NCBI GenBank assembly: GCA_012271065.1
Contig: JAAXHE010000176.1
Location: forward strand, 1 to 29,225
Length of the DNA stretch: 29,225 nt
From: Candidatus Latescibacterota bacterium
GTDB lineage: Bacteria > Latescibacterota > UBA2968 > GCA-2709665
Direction of reading: 5' to 3'
The translations under genes and the position numbers were made by a program. Below are positions 8,249 to 16,702 of the stretch, one piece after another; positions within the stretch are counted from its first letter, which is position 1; the number at the start of each line of letters is the position of its first letter. The notes beneath the pieces were generated by a model that made no database searches, was not told the origin of the DNA, and saw only the letters and a list, made by a program, of their open reading frames with translations.

Positions 8249-9808
8249 TCAGCCCCCCGGCGAGGTGTTGCGGCGCAGCACCCGGCCCGGGAACGCGCCG
8301 GTGGGGACGCCGCCTTCCACCGCCGGCTCTCCATTGACCAGCACCCACGGGATTCCCACGGGACCCCCGGTGGGGTTCTCGAACGTGGCGGTCGCGTTAA
8401 CGGTCCGGGGATCGAAGATCACGATGTCGGCTGCCTTCCCGGCGGCGATCTCTCCGCGGTCGGCGAGGCCGAATCGACGGGCGGGGAATCCGCTCATCTT
8501 GTGGATGGCTTCCGCGAGAGAAATCACGCCCTTCTCGCGGACGAATACGCCCGGCACTTGCGCAAAGCACCCGAAACCCCGGGGGTGGGGGTGGCGCACG
8601 TTGTAGACGCCGTCGCTCGCGATCATCATTCGCGGATGGTTGACGGTGTTCCTGATCGTGTTTTCGATGGTCTCGGGCGCATCCTGCCAGGGGAAGATGT
8701 AGGTGGACTGGCCGTCCTCCTCCAGGATGAGATCGTATGCGAAGTCCTCCGGAGCGACGCCGGCGCCGGCGGCCAGGTCCGACAGGGTGGCGCCGATGTA
8801 GCGCCCTGAGCGGGTGTGGCCGACCACCTGGTTGCACGCGCCCAGCCAGCCACGGAGATCGGGCAGGATCCGTTTCTTCACCGCGGGGTCCGCCAGGTGA
8901 TCCAGAACATCCGCCGGGGCGCCGATCTGGTCCTCGACTGGGAGCATGATCGTCATGTGAGACATCCCGGCGGGATAGAGGTAGGACTCGATGCTGAGGT
9001 CGATGCCCTCGCGGTCGGCGAGATCGAGAAGCTCGGCGCCCTCCCGGTCGGCCCGTTCGTGGGAGTGGTGGACCGGGATGCCGGACTGCCGGAAGATCTC
9101 GAAGGTTTCCTTCCATGCCTCCGCCCTGCCGAGAAGATGGTTTCGGATGTGGGCCGCGTAGATGCCCCCGTAGGACGCCGCCACTTTGCTGAGAGCGACC
9201 AGTTCGCGCAGGTCCGAATTCGCGCTCGGCTGGTAGTCCAGCCCCAGACACAGGCAGCCCGCGCCGGCTTCCATCCACTGCCGCACCAGGTCCGCCATCG
9301 CGTCGATCTGCGAATCGGAAGCCGGTCCGGGCGCCCAGCCGCAAACGTTGAGGCGCACCGCGCAGTGGGGCACCTGCGGGTAGACGTTGCACGGGCTGTT
9401 GCCTGGAAAGAGGTTCAGGTAGTCTTCGATGGTTTCCCAGGTCAGGTCGATATCCGCCGTGCCGGCGATGAAGCGGGTGTATTCCCACATCTGGCCGCGC
9501 AGGTCCGGAGGCAGCGGGGCCCATCCGAATCCGTCCGGCGCGAGAAGCTGGGTGGTAATGCCCTGTACGACGCCCGCAAATCGGTGGCTTCCGGCCAGCA
9601 GGGCGGGTTCGCAATGCACGTGGACGTCGATGAAGCCGGGGCAGACCGCGTGGCCCCGGGCATCGATCTCCCGTTCCGCGCGGGCGTCCGCCAGGTCGTC
9701 CACGGCGGCGATACGGTCGTCCTGCACGGCGACGTCGGCGGAGAATGGTTCCCGGAGGCCGGTCCCGTCAACCACGAGGCCGTTGCGGATGAGGACGTCG
9801 AAAGTCAT
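8249..9808 (-). CDS. N-acyl-D-amino-acid deacylase-like amidohydrolase
   Basis: A 519-residue amidohydrolase-superfamily protein, closest in layout to D-aminoacylases, which remove acyl groups from N-acyl-D-amino acids. An N-terminal beta-sandwich segment (DVLIRNGLVVDGTG) leads to the metal motif DVHVH (H63, H65). AAHIRNH gives H220, VHHSHERAD gives H250, and MIASDG gives the catalytic Asp400; the C-terminal segment returns to the sandwich (AADIVIFDP). The metal-ligand Cys found 29 residues after the first His in characterised D-aminoacylases is Asp92 here (LAPDGFG). The start is ATG 9808 with GGAAGG upstream. It ends 70 nt before the heparinase-like gene. A role in using D-amino-acid or amide-linked substrates from the same polymer is inference. 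Confidence 0.85.
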   Translation of the reverse strand: MTFDVLIRNGLVVDGTGLREPFSADVAVQDDRIAAVDDLADARAEREIDARGHAVCPGFIDVHVHCEPALLAGSHRFAGVVQGITTQLLAPDGFGWAPLPPDLRGQMWEYTRFIAGTADIDLTWETIEDYLNLFPGNSPCNVYPQVPHCAVRLNVCGWAPGPASDSQIDAMADLVRQWMEAGAGCLCLGLDYQPSANSDLRELVALSKVAASYGGIYAAHIRNHLLGRAEAWKETFEIFRQSGIPVHHSHERADREGAELLDLADREGIDLSIESYLYPAGMSHMTIMLPVEDQIGAPADVLDHLADPAVKKRILPDLRGWLGACNQVVGHTRSGRYIGATLSDLAAGAGVAPEDFAYDLILEEDGQSTYIFPWQDAPETIENTIRNTVNHPRMMIASDGVYNVRHPHPRGFGCFAQVPGVFVREKGVISLAEAIHKMSGFPARRFGLADRGEIAAGKAADIVIFDPRTVNATATFENPTGGPVGIPWVLVNGEPAVEGGVPTGAFPGRVLRRNTSPGG

Positions 9809-9914
9809 GGGTTAAGCCTTCCGGGATTCACAATACCGGTTGCATTGCTTCACCGCTTCTGAGGCCAGAAGATAAATACGATTTGCTGGCGGCGCACCGG
9901 AATTGTGGCGGCGC

Positions 9915-11882
9915 CTACCAGTCGTTCAGTTTGTGCCCGTCTCCGTTGAACCAGATGACATCCGCGATGACCCCCAGCCCGACGCCGGCAAGGTATCCCA
10001 TGAACATCCCCAGAAACAGGGGCGCCATGCGTCTATAGCTGTTGAGGCCGCCGAATTTCATGATCAGGGCCTTGGTGAGCCATGTGATGAATATGGAGGT
10101 GACGCTGCTTCTGAGCACGTTGGAGGCGGAAATGGTGAATCCGATGGGGTGGACCGGGAATCCCGGAAAGCGGTATCTCAGGAAGACGAGGAGGCCGGTG
10201 AACGCTGCGCCGATGGCGAAGAACCCGACGCGGTCCCAGCTCGTGCCGGCGGTCCCTTCCTGGATGCGGGCGGCCGTATATCGCCAGATGCCCACGGCGC
10301 CGTCGCCGGAACCGTTGAAGCTGACCACGCCGAAGTTGTAGCTGCCCACACCGTAATAGCCGTGGTAAAGGATGAAAGCGATGACGGAAAGGGCGCCGCC
10401 CAGGGCGCCAAGGAGGACCCCGGGCGCCAGCAGGCGCCGCCGTTCCGGCCGCATGGCCATGCCGAGCCTCGGGATGTGGGCAAGGGCGGTGATCGCCCAG
10501 GTCTTCGCGTCGCAGAAAAAGGTGTAGGTCAGGCCCAGAGCAACCGCGCTGTGCGCGCCCATTCCTGTAATGCCGAACAGGTGCCACGTGAACGCCTGAG
10601 CCGTAATGGGCCCCCTCAGGTACACGAGGCCGCTTTCCACGATGATGCGAGCCAGGCCCAGGTAGAGTACGAGGGTGGCGAACCAGAAGGCGAGCAGGGG
10701 GCCGGCGGCCATCCCCGCACGGAAGAGCCACACGAGCAGGTAGGCGCAGCCTGCCAGCAGAAGGTATACCGCCGCGCGGTAGGAGATGAGTTCGTTTGAG
10801 TCGTCGATATGGCCGACCCTTTCAGCGCGGTTCGCATCCGCTGCACTCGAGAACGCTTTCCTGAATACGGCGGCCAGGTGGCTCCGTGCGACCCAGACCC
10901 CCCATCCGGCGAAGACGGCGAGGCCGCCGAAGCTCTGCCAGCCGATGGCGGGGTCGAAGGAACACCACATATCCGAACTGCCGATGCTGAAACCCAGGCG
11001 ATTGAAGACGCCAACCTGCAGGATGGCCAGCAGGTGGAAGAGCCAGATGCTGAGCAGGACGCTGGATTCGGTGAAATACGCGAACGCGATCGTCATGGGA
11101 TGAATGGAGAATGCAAAGTAGGGAAAACCCTGACCGATCCGGATGATCTTTCGGCTGAGGACGGTCATGGGCACGTCCAGGACGGGAATGGCTCTGACGA
11201 ACCAGGTCGCGATGTTCCAGCAGAAGATGGCGACGATCAGCCAGAAACCGAACCGGAACAGGCGCGACCGGACCAGGGTGGACAGGCTGCGCTCGGAACC
11301 GGAAACCCCCGTAAGTTCCAGCACGGCGGTGGCGATCGGAAACGTGAGGCGTTCGTTGTCCATCCACTGTTTCCGCAGGATCACGACCAGGCAGAAGCTG
11401 ACGGTGAGCACCGATCCGAGGAATCCGGTCCACCAGAAAACCGGCGCCGCCCAGGCGCTCCAGGGGAATTCCTGGCCCTTGAACAGACTCTCGTAGAAGC
11501 CGGTGGTGGCCGCCGGTTCCGCGACGATGGTCCACGACGGGATTCTGGCAAGCAGGTGGTCTGCCCATTGGTTCTCCGGCGTGGCGAAGTAGGTAGGCGC
11601 CGTGACCACGCCGAGCAGATATCCCGAAAGCCACTCTCCCTGCATTGTCGCGGCAACCATTCCGATACAGCAGATGGCCAGCAATTCCGAGGCCGAAAGC
11701 CCGCGGCCGCGTCGATACAGGGGGAGATTGAGACCGAGCAGGCAGATGAAGGGAATCAGCAGGCCTACCGACAAATGCGCGTAGTCGGCGCGCGAGGAAT
11801 GCGCGATGAGGCTGGAGTAGGCGGGCCAGAGGTTGACCCAGACGGCCATGGCCAGGCCAAGGAAGAGCGCGCGCAGCGTCAT
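9915..11882 (-). CDS. polytopic membrane protein, DUF6785-like
   Basis: A 655-residue integral membrane protein with many hydrophobic helices along its whole length (for example residues 1-25, 36-55, 65-85, 140-160) and a charged cytoplasmic-like segment near 340-365. MDNERLTFPIATAVLELTG after the fourth or fifth helix recalls oligopeptide-transporter-like (OPT) proteins. The overall pattern matches the DUF6785/DUF6784 proteins I recall from uncultured bacteria with large sugar- and amide-degrading clusters. The substrate is unknown; its place between the amidohydrolase and a dehydrogenase suggests uptake of a small organic compound. The start is ATG 11882 with only a weak GGCGGA site. The 106 nt to the next gene hold no clear terminator. 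Confidence 0.7.
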   Translation of the reverse strand: MTLRALFLGLAMAVWVNLWPAYSSLIAHSSRADYAHLSVGLLIPFICLLGLNLPLYRRGRGLSASELLAICCIGMVAATMQGEWLSGYLLGVVTAPTYFATPENQWADHLLARIPSWTIVAEPAATTGFYESLFKGQEFPWSAWAAPVFWWTGFLGSVLTVSFCLVVILRKQWMDNERLTFPIATAVLELTGVSGSERSLSTLVRSRLFRFGFWLIVAIFCWNIATWFVRAIPVLDVPMTVLSRKIIRIGQGFPYFAFSIHPMTIAFAYFTESSVLLSIWLFHLLAILQVGVFNRLGFSIGSSDMWCSFDPAIGWQSFGGLAVFAGWGVWVARSHLAAVFRKAFSSAADANRAERVGHIDDSNELISYRAAVYLLLAGCAYLLVWLFRAGMAAGPLLAFWFATLVLYLGLARIIVESGLVYLRGPITAQAFTWHLFGITGMGAHSAVALGLTYTFFCDAKTWAITALAHIPRLGMAMRPERRRLLAPGVLLGALGGALSVIAFILYHGYYGVGSYNFGVVSFNGSGDGAVGIWRYTAARIQEGTAGTSWDRVGFFAIGAAFTGLLVFLRYRFPGFPVHPIGFTISASNVLRSSVTSIFITWLTKALIMKFGGLNSYRRMAPLFLGMFMGYLAGVGLGVIADVIWFNGDGHKLNDW

Positions 11883-11942
11883 GGTGTCCGCCGTCGGATG
11901 TGCGGGAACGGGATGAGGCGCTGTATCCAGCCGGAGACGTCC

Positions 11943-12995
11943 CTACAAACTTCCGGATACCGCTATTTTTATGGCGTCCCTGCCGTCCAGACGGTAGCTG
12001 CCCGCCAGGGAGTTGAAGCCTTCGGGCACGCGATCCAGCGGGATGGTGTGGCTGACCATATCGGCAAAGGGGAATTCGTTTTTTTCAAGGATGGGAAGGC
12101 CGCGCACGAAGTGATCGGGGGAACTCGCCCAGACGGCTTCGAAGCGCAGGTTCTTTCGCATGAACATCCGGTTCGGGTTGCATTCGAAAGAACCGACGTC
12201 GACGAAATGGCCCATTTCAACGTAGGTGCCGTCCTGGCGAAGGTAGTCCAGACCCTCGGGCAGGGCCTGCAGAAAGCCGGCGCACTCGAACACAACGTCG
12301 GCGCCGGCCCCTCGAGGCGTGCTGTCTCTAACCACTCGTTTTCGTTCTTCCGGGTCCGGGACTTCGGCGATGTCGACGGTGACGTCCGCGCCGATTTCGC
12401 GGGCGAGGTCCAGTCGTCCGGGCGGTCCCCCGACCATGATCAACCGGCCCGCGCCGCTGACTTTCGCGCAGATGAGGGTGACGAGGCCGATGGCGCCCGA
12501 ACCCTGAACGACGACGGAGTCTCCAAATTGAATACCCGCCCGCATCACGCCGTGTACGCCGATTGTGAAGGGCTCCAGAAGGACGGCGACCTCGGCCGGC
12601 AGATCGGTCTTGAAGAAAACGGTCTCCGGATTCCAGAGGTAGATGTATTCCCCAAAGCCACCCCGAAGATAGGGCTGTTCTCCGGCGGGGATGAATCCGT
12701 ATGCGCCCTGAGACGTTCCGGGCACCAGGGCGATCCGGTCACCGGTTTTGACGGGGCGTCCCAGGTGGTCATGGGTCACGCCGTCGCCGAGTGCGTCGAC
12801 GATTCCCACGTTTTCATGTCCCAGAATGACCTCGTCTTCCAGCCTCTGGTGTTCCCAGTTGTGCAGGTCGGTGCCGCAGATACCGGCCAGCTCCTGTCTC
12901 AACAGGACCGTACCGGGCGCCGGTTCGGGGACGGGGTACTCACGTATTTCAAAGCGTTCACCGACGATAACCGAGGCGCGACCGGTCCTGGGCAT
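11943..12995 (-). CDS. medium-chain zinc-dependent alcohol/polyol dehydrogenase
   Basis: A 350-residue MDR-superfamily oxidoreductase that should oxidise an alcohol or polyol with NAD(P). The catalytic zinc site is visible as Cys40 (GICGTD), His60-Glu61 (GHENVG) and Glu141 (LLEPF). The Rossmann motif is GSGAIG (about 165-170), with a nucleotide-binding strand ending MVGGP. The lobe that carries four structural-zinc cysteines in sorbitol and threonine dehydrogenases (about residues 85-115 here) contains none, so this is a structural-zinc-free subtype. The start is ATG 12995 behind GGAGGGAGGGA. It is 36 nt after mqnA, so read-through from the menaquinone genes is possible. The physiological substrate is not readable; the adjacent transporter and hydrolases suggest catabolism. 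Confidence 0.85.
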   Translation of the reverse strand: MPRTGRASVIVGERFEIREYPVPEPAPGTVLLRQELAGICGTDLHNWEHQRLEDEVILGHENVGIVDALGDGVTHDHLGRPVKTGDRIALVPGTSQGAYGFIPAGEQPYLRGGFGEYIYLWNPETVFFKTDLPAEVAVLLEPFTIGVHGVMRAGIQFGDSVVVQGSGAIGLVTLICAKVSGAGRLIMVGGPPGRLDLAREIGADVTVDIAEVPDPEERKRVVRDSTPRGAGADVVFECAGFLQALPEGLDYLRQDGTYVEMGHFVDVGSFECNPNRMFMRKNLRFEAVWASSPDHFVRGLPILEKNEFPFADMVSHTIPLDRVPEGFNSLAGSYRLDGRDAIKIAVSGSL

Positions 12996-13031
12996 GGGTA
13001 AGTCCCTCCCTCCGACTTTCGGTCGGATATG

Positions 13032-13832
13032 TCAGGATTGCGCGTAGAAACGTATTTTCGGGATGTTTCCGATGCTGCCCGTTTCGTGTGCGTATCTGAA
13101 AAAACGGTTCAGACCCTCCAGTTCGGCCTCGCCAAAGTCGTAGCGGATCTTGTTGCCCATGAAGTCGGCATAGAATTCGGCCGAACCCGAATGGGACGTC
13201 GCGCAATTCGCCGCAATTGCGGGGATCTCACGGACACCCAGCGCCTTTGCCCGGATCAGCTGCCGGGTCTGCTCGGGATCCAGCGCGTCGGACCGACCCG
13301 CCCAGCAGGCGTAGACGAACGGAAGCCCCGTAAGCTCGGTCCAGGCTTCACCCAGGTCGATCACGCAACAGGACGTCGTATCCACGGCGAGCGCCGCGTC
13401 TCCGATGATGACGGCGGCATCTGCGCGATTCAGCATGCGTCCGGCGTCGGGAGGCATGTGGAGGACATTGGGCCTGCACCGGTATCTCTTCTGCAATAGA
13501 ATTCGGCTGAGGACGGCGGAGGTCCGGGAGTTGACGTCCAGGGCGAGCGTCCGGATATCGGCCGGGTCTCTGCGGTGCAGGAGCAGTACGCTTCGGACCG
13601 GGCCCCGGGAGGAGATACTGACTTCGGGCACGATGCTGTATGGAACGTCCCCGCGGGCGATTTCGATGGAGGGGATTAGGGCAGCGTCGGTTTCGCCGCT
13701 GTGAAGCCGTTCGGCGCAGCGGGACGGCACGTCGTAGGCAAGATCGAAGCGGTGTTCGATTCGGCCGGTCTCCAGGGCATGCACCAGAGGACGGGTGTTC
13801 AGGAACGAGACCACAGCGAGGCGGTTTGCCAT
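13032..13832 (-). CDS. mqnA: chorismate dehydratase, futalosine pathway of menaquinone synthesis
   Basis: MqnA converts chorismate to 3-[(1-carboxyvinyl)oxy]benzoate, the first step of the futalosine route. The 266-residue product has the periplasmic-binding-protein-like fold of the family. It opens with AVVSFLNTRPLVHALETG, continues with DAALIPSIEIAR (near 50), LALDVNSRTSAVL (near 100) and ADAAVIIGDAAL (near 140), and ends in a family-typical helical tail. I choose ATG 13832 (AAAG 8 nt upstream); GTG 13838 two codons earlier is possible. The mqnC stop is only 11 nt upstream, so the two are one operon. mqnB and mqnD are not in the window. Confidence 0.93.
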   Translation of the reverse strand: MANRLAVVSFLNTRPLVHALETGRIEHRFDLAYDVPSRCAERLHSGETDAALIPSIEIARGDVPYSIVPEVSISSRGPVRSVLLLHRRDPADIRTLALDVNSRTSAVLSRILLQKRYRCRPNVLHMPPDAGRMLNRADAAVIIGDAALAVDTTSCCVIDLGEAWTELTGLPFVYACWAGRSDALDPEQTRQLIRAKALGVREIPAIAANCATSHSGSAEFYADFMGNKIRYDFGEAELEGLNRFFRYAHETGSIGNIPKIRFYAQS

Positions 13833-13843
13833 TCGCACGGCTT

Positions 13844-14944
13844 TCAGTTCACCATTTCGTACCGGGTGTTGCGTCGCGCCGGCCGGTAGCCGGCGCCCCG
13901 GATGAGGCGTAACATCGTGGGAAGGCTCATTTCGTCTGTATGGCTGGTACCTGCGGCGGAGACCACGTTTTCCTCCATCATGGTGCTGCCGAAGTCATTG
14001 ACACCGTATTTGAGGCCGACCTGGGCGATCTTGGGACCCTGGGTCACCCACGAGGCCTGAAAACTTGGAATGTTGTCCAGAAACAGGCGGGAGACCGCAA
14101 TGGTGCGCAGGTAATCGTAACCTGTGGCTATCCTGCCGTTCCAGCGGGCATTGTCGGCGGCCAGATCGGTATCGTCCGGCTGGAAATTCCACGCGATGAA
14201 CGCCGTCAGGCCGCCGGTGTCGTCCTGGAGGTCCCGGATGTGTTTCAGGTGTTCGAGCCGCTGGTCGACGGATTCGACGTGGCCGTACATCATGGTGGCG
14301 GTGGTGCGCATGCCCAGTTCATGCGCGGCGCGATGCACCGCCAGCCATTCGTGCACGCGGTCCTTCCGAAAGCCGATGATATCCCGGACGTCGTCCGACA
14401 GGATCTCGGCCCCGGCCCCGGGAATGGAGTCCAGGCCGGCGTCCCGGAGCCGTCGAATGCAGTCCGGGATCGTCAGCCGCGAAATGTGCGCGACATAGAT
14501 GATTTCGGTGGCCGACAGGCAGTGCTGGTGGACCGACGGATAGCGTTCCCGAATGCTGGAGAAGAGTTCTTCGTAGTAGTCGATGCGCAGCTTGGGATTC
14601 AGGCCGCCCTGCATGAGTATTTCGTTGGATTTGGGAGTCTGCCCCCCCGCGGCCACCAGTTCGTCGATCTTCCGGAAGATCTGTTCCCGTGGCAGGACGT
14701 ATCCCTCGTCGGATCCGGGCGGGCGGTAGAACGCGCAGAAATCGCATCGCACCCAGCAGACGTTGGTGTAGTTGATGTTGCGGCCGATATTGTAGGTGAC
14801 CACGTCTTCCGGCCATTTGCGCCTGCGCACGGCGTCCGCAAGCATGCCCAGTTCCGTAACGTTGGGATGCGCCATCAGCCTCCGGGCGTCTCCTACCGTG
14901 ATACGTTCTTCCGCGTCGACCTTTTCGGCGATATCGTCGATCAT
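13844..14944 (-). CDS. mqnC: cyclic dehypoxanthinyl futalosine synthase (radical SAM)
   Basis: MqnC is a radical SAM enzyme that cyclises dehypoxanthinyl futalosine to the spiro intermediate of menaquinone synthesis. The 366-residue product has the cluster motif CDFCAFYRPP preceded by NINYTNVCWVR (C-x3-C-x2-C). The MqnC-specific features are GAGAEILSD and FIAWNFQPDDTDL, in contrast to GGGAEVFSD and PLSFHPERTELE in the mqnE product in this window. The frame is open from 15106, but ATG 14944 has GGAG upstream and matches the family N-terminus (IAEKVDAEERITVGDARRL). The upstream DNA at 14981-15018 is shared with mqnE. mqnA follows after 11 nt. Confidence 0.94.
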   Translation of the reverse strand: MIDDIAEKVDAEERITVGDARRLMAHPNVTELGMLADAVRRRKWPEDVVTYNIGRNINYTNVCWVRCDFCAFYRPPGSDEGYVLPREQIFRKIDELVAAGGQTPKSNEILMQGGLNPKLRIDYYEELFSSIRERYPSVHQHCLSATEIIYVAHISRLTIPDCIRRLRDAGLDSIPGAGAEILSDDVRDIIGFRKDRVHEWLAVHRAAHELGMRTTATMMYGHVESVDQRLEHLKHIRDLQDDTGGLTAFIAWNFQPDDTDLAADNARWNGRIATGYDYLRTIAVSRLFLDNIPSFQASWVTQGPKIAQVGLKYGVNDFGSTMMEENVVSAAGTSHTDEMSLPTMLRLIRGAGYRPARRNTRYEMVN

Positions 14945-14980
14945 CGATCCGTTCTCCGGGGCAGAATGAGCACTACTTTG

Positions 14981-15018
14981 ATTCGAGAGAAGATAACCTT
15001 CAAATTGGCGACAAATAG
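14981..15018 (-). promoter_or_regulatory. 38-bp upstream element of mqnC, shared with mqnE
   Basis: This segment matches 22144-22181 at 30 of 38 positions without a gap, in the same orientation relative to the downstream gene. The fully shared core on the + strand is TCAAATTGGC (14999? counted as the block ending at 15009), flanked by shared ATTCGA and ACAAA blocks. On the minus strand it contains TTGA at a -35-like position followed by a pyrimidine-rich spacer; no good -10 box follows at 17 nt (CAAAGT). It starts about 37 nt upstream of mqnC. It may be a common promoter, an operator, or both. Confidence 0.65.
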
Positions 15019-15133
15019 CACAGAAAGTATCGGTGCTAATGACGCGTGTCATCCCTTCGACCGTTGCATATACGATGGCTCCCAATGACCAATTTGCTTG
15101 ATGCACCGACGATCACCGCATTGAGAAGCAGTT

Positions 15134-16681
15134 TTAAACCCGGGAGAGTCGATCGAGCATGCGATCTACGAGGCTCTTGGCAGCCACTTTGTTTAAAGAG
15201 CACGAATAAATAAGGTCGAAGACTTCCTTGAATGTCGCCCTTTTTGGTGAAGGAATGTTTTCGAGGATGTCACCATTCACTTTGGTCGTGTGAGAATCGA
15301 CTGCCTTCTCAATCGTGGCAAGACGCCCCCTGAGCGTACCGCGGTCGTCATCCTCAAATAGATCAAAATCCGTCGCTCTTCTCATTTCGGACAATAGAGC
15401 GGCGATCTCGGCTTTGATAGACTTGGCGTATTGCTCCGAGACGGCGCCTTGCTTGATCACGTCCAGCTTCTCGTAAATCTTGTCAGCACTTAACTCGAAT
15501 GTCTTGAGACGGTTTCGTTTTTGTGAGGAAACACGGCATTCACGGGCGATCTGAGCCCCCACTGGGCGCAGATGCGCAATGATATTGTCTAAGTGTGAAT
15601 TGCTTTCGAACTCATCCCGTCGTCCGTTCGGCACGATCCGCGAATCTAGGACGTGAATCTCTCCAATCGCCCAAGAACAGAAACGATCCTCGGGAAATAT
15701 CTCGAGAAATAGACGATCATGGCCGACCTGGATGTTACCGACACGAGCACGGAGACCGCGAACACCTTGAGAGATCGGGATCGCGCCTTGATAGTCATGG
15801 TTGACCAGCCATCCAACGGCAGCGATATCACCGTCGATACTCTCGATCTTGAATGACTTGAGATTGAGCAGCGCCGACTTCTTCGTGTCCGAATACACGA
15901 CCTCATCGCGATAGGGGCGGTAGACCAGCTCTTCCGCACCATTAATGTGAATGTTATAGGACTTGCCCGCACGGCCGTGAGGAGCGAGGAGCGCCGCTAT
16001 TTCGGCCCCGAATGAAAACTCAGGCGAGAACGGACACGGACAAACCTGACTGATGAAGGATTCGATCTCCAGTTCATTCAAGAGCCGATCATTGGCAATT
16101 CGCCGCGGCTTGACGAGCTCAACCTCGAAGAAATGAGGAGGATATTCATCGGGATCGAGCAGCTTTAGTGTGACGGCTTCTCTCACAATCGTTTGTAGGT
16201 CCGTCACTCTGTCGGTTGACGCCAGCATCGACTTGACAACGCGTCCATCCCACATTGCTTCCATGACCTTTGTATCCCCCTCGGTCCTGGAGCGAAACAG
16301 GAGTTGCTGCACAAAGCCCAGTCCGGAAAGGCGTCCGACACCGCGTAAGCCCCGCGCATCCGTGCCGCGCTTCTCGCTCGCCCCAATGGAAAGCATACGT
16401 ATTGGGAAATCCTTGTTTGAAAGACCCTTTCCGTTGTCGCGGATCACGACCCGACGGTCGATATGATCGAGGTTGATCTCGATCAGCCCGTCATCGGTGG
16501 AAGGCAATAGGCCCAAAGCCACAGCATCATCTATTGCGTCTGTGGCGTTCTGTACATACTCCCGGAATATCGAAAGCGGATTGACATACATAGAGCTACT
16601 CAAGATCTCCAGCACGTCCTTGCCTACGAAAATCTCAGGCTCCTCAACGACCTCAGCATTGGACCTTATGACCTCGAGCAT
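15134..16681 (-). CDS. Hsp90-like GHKL-family ATPase
   Basis: A 515-residue cytoplasmic protein whose first 130 residues form a GHKL (Bergerat) ATP-binding fold like HtpG. Visible motifs are the N box IFREYVQNATDAIDDA (Glu41, Asn45), G1 RDNGKG (Asp82-x-Gly84) and the ATP-lid glycines GLRGVGRLSGLGF (111-123). The middle part (about 230-370) resembles the Hsp90 or MutL transducer region, including PISQGVRGLRARVGN and RIVPNGRRDEFE. The C-terminal 140 residues are helical and charged, without a recognisable domain. Full-length HtpG is longer (about 600-630), and this is not the housekeeping copy. It is the last gene of the low-GC island, 21 nt after the radical SAM gene, with GGTGGGAG before ATG 16681. 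Partnership with the radical SAM and DGQHR products is inferred from operon structure. Confidence 0.8.
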   Translation of the reverse strand: MLEVIRSNAEVVEEPEIFVGKDVLEILSSSMYVNPLSIFREYVQNATDAIDDAVALGLLPSTDDGLIEINLDHIDRRVVIRDNGKGLSNKDFPIRMLSIGASEKRGTDARGLRGVGRLSGLGFVQQLLFRSRTEGDTKVMEAMWDGRVVKSMLASTDRVTDLQTIVREAVTLKLLDPDEYPPHFFEVELVKPRRIANDRLLNELEIESFISQVCPCPFSPEFSFGAEIAALLAPHGRAGKSYNIHINGAEELVYRPYRDEVVYSDTKKSALLNLKSFKIESIDGDIAAVGWLVNHDYQGAIPISQGVRGLRARVGNIQVGHDRLFLEIFPEDRFCSWAIGEIHVLDSRIVPNGRRDEFESNSHLDNIIAHLRPVGAQIARECRVSSQKRNRLKTFELSADKIYEKLDVIKQGAVSEQYAKSIKAEIAALLSEMRRATDFDLFEDDDRGTLRGRLATIEKAVDSHTTKVNGDILENIPSPKRATFKEVFDLIYSCSLNKVAAKSLVDRMLDRLSRV

Positions 16682-16702
16682 CTCTTCAATCTCCCACCTT
16701 TC

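Noticed and set aside
6160..8337. Large plus-strand frame (725 codons) opposite the heparinase-like gene
   Set aside because: It is antisense to a protein with clear domains and repeats. Long antisense frames are expected at this GC content, and the translation resembles no family.
10809..13001. Plus-strand frame of 730 codons opposite the dehydrogenase and membrane protein genes
   Set aside because: It spans two real minus-strand genes and their gap. Its composition is rich in Gly, Asp, Gln and Arg without domain signatures, so it is a shadow frame.
13940..15088. Plus-strand frame of 382 codons opposite mqnC
   Set aside because: mqnC is unmistakable on the other strand and this frame has no recognisable features.
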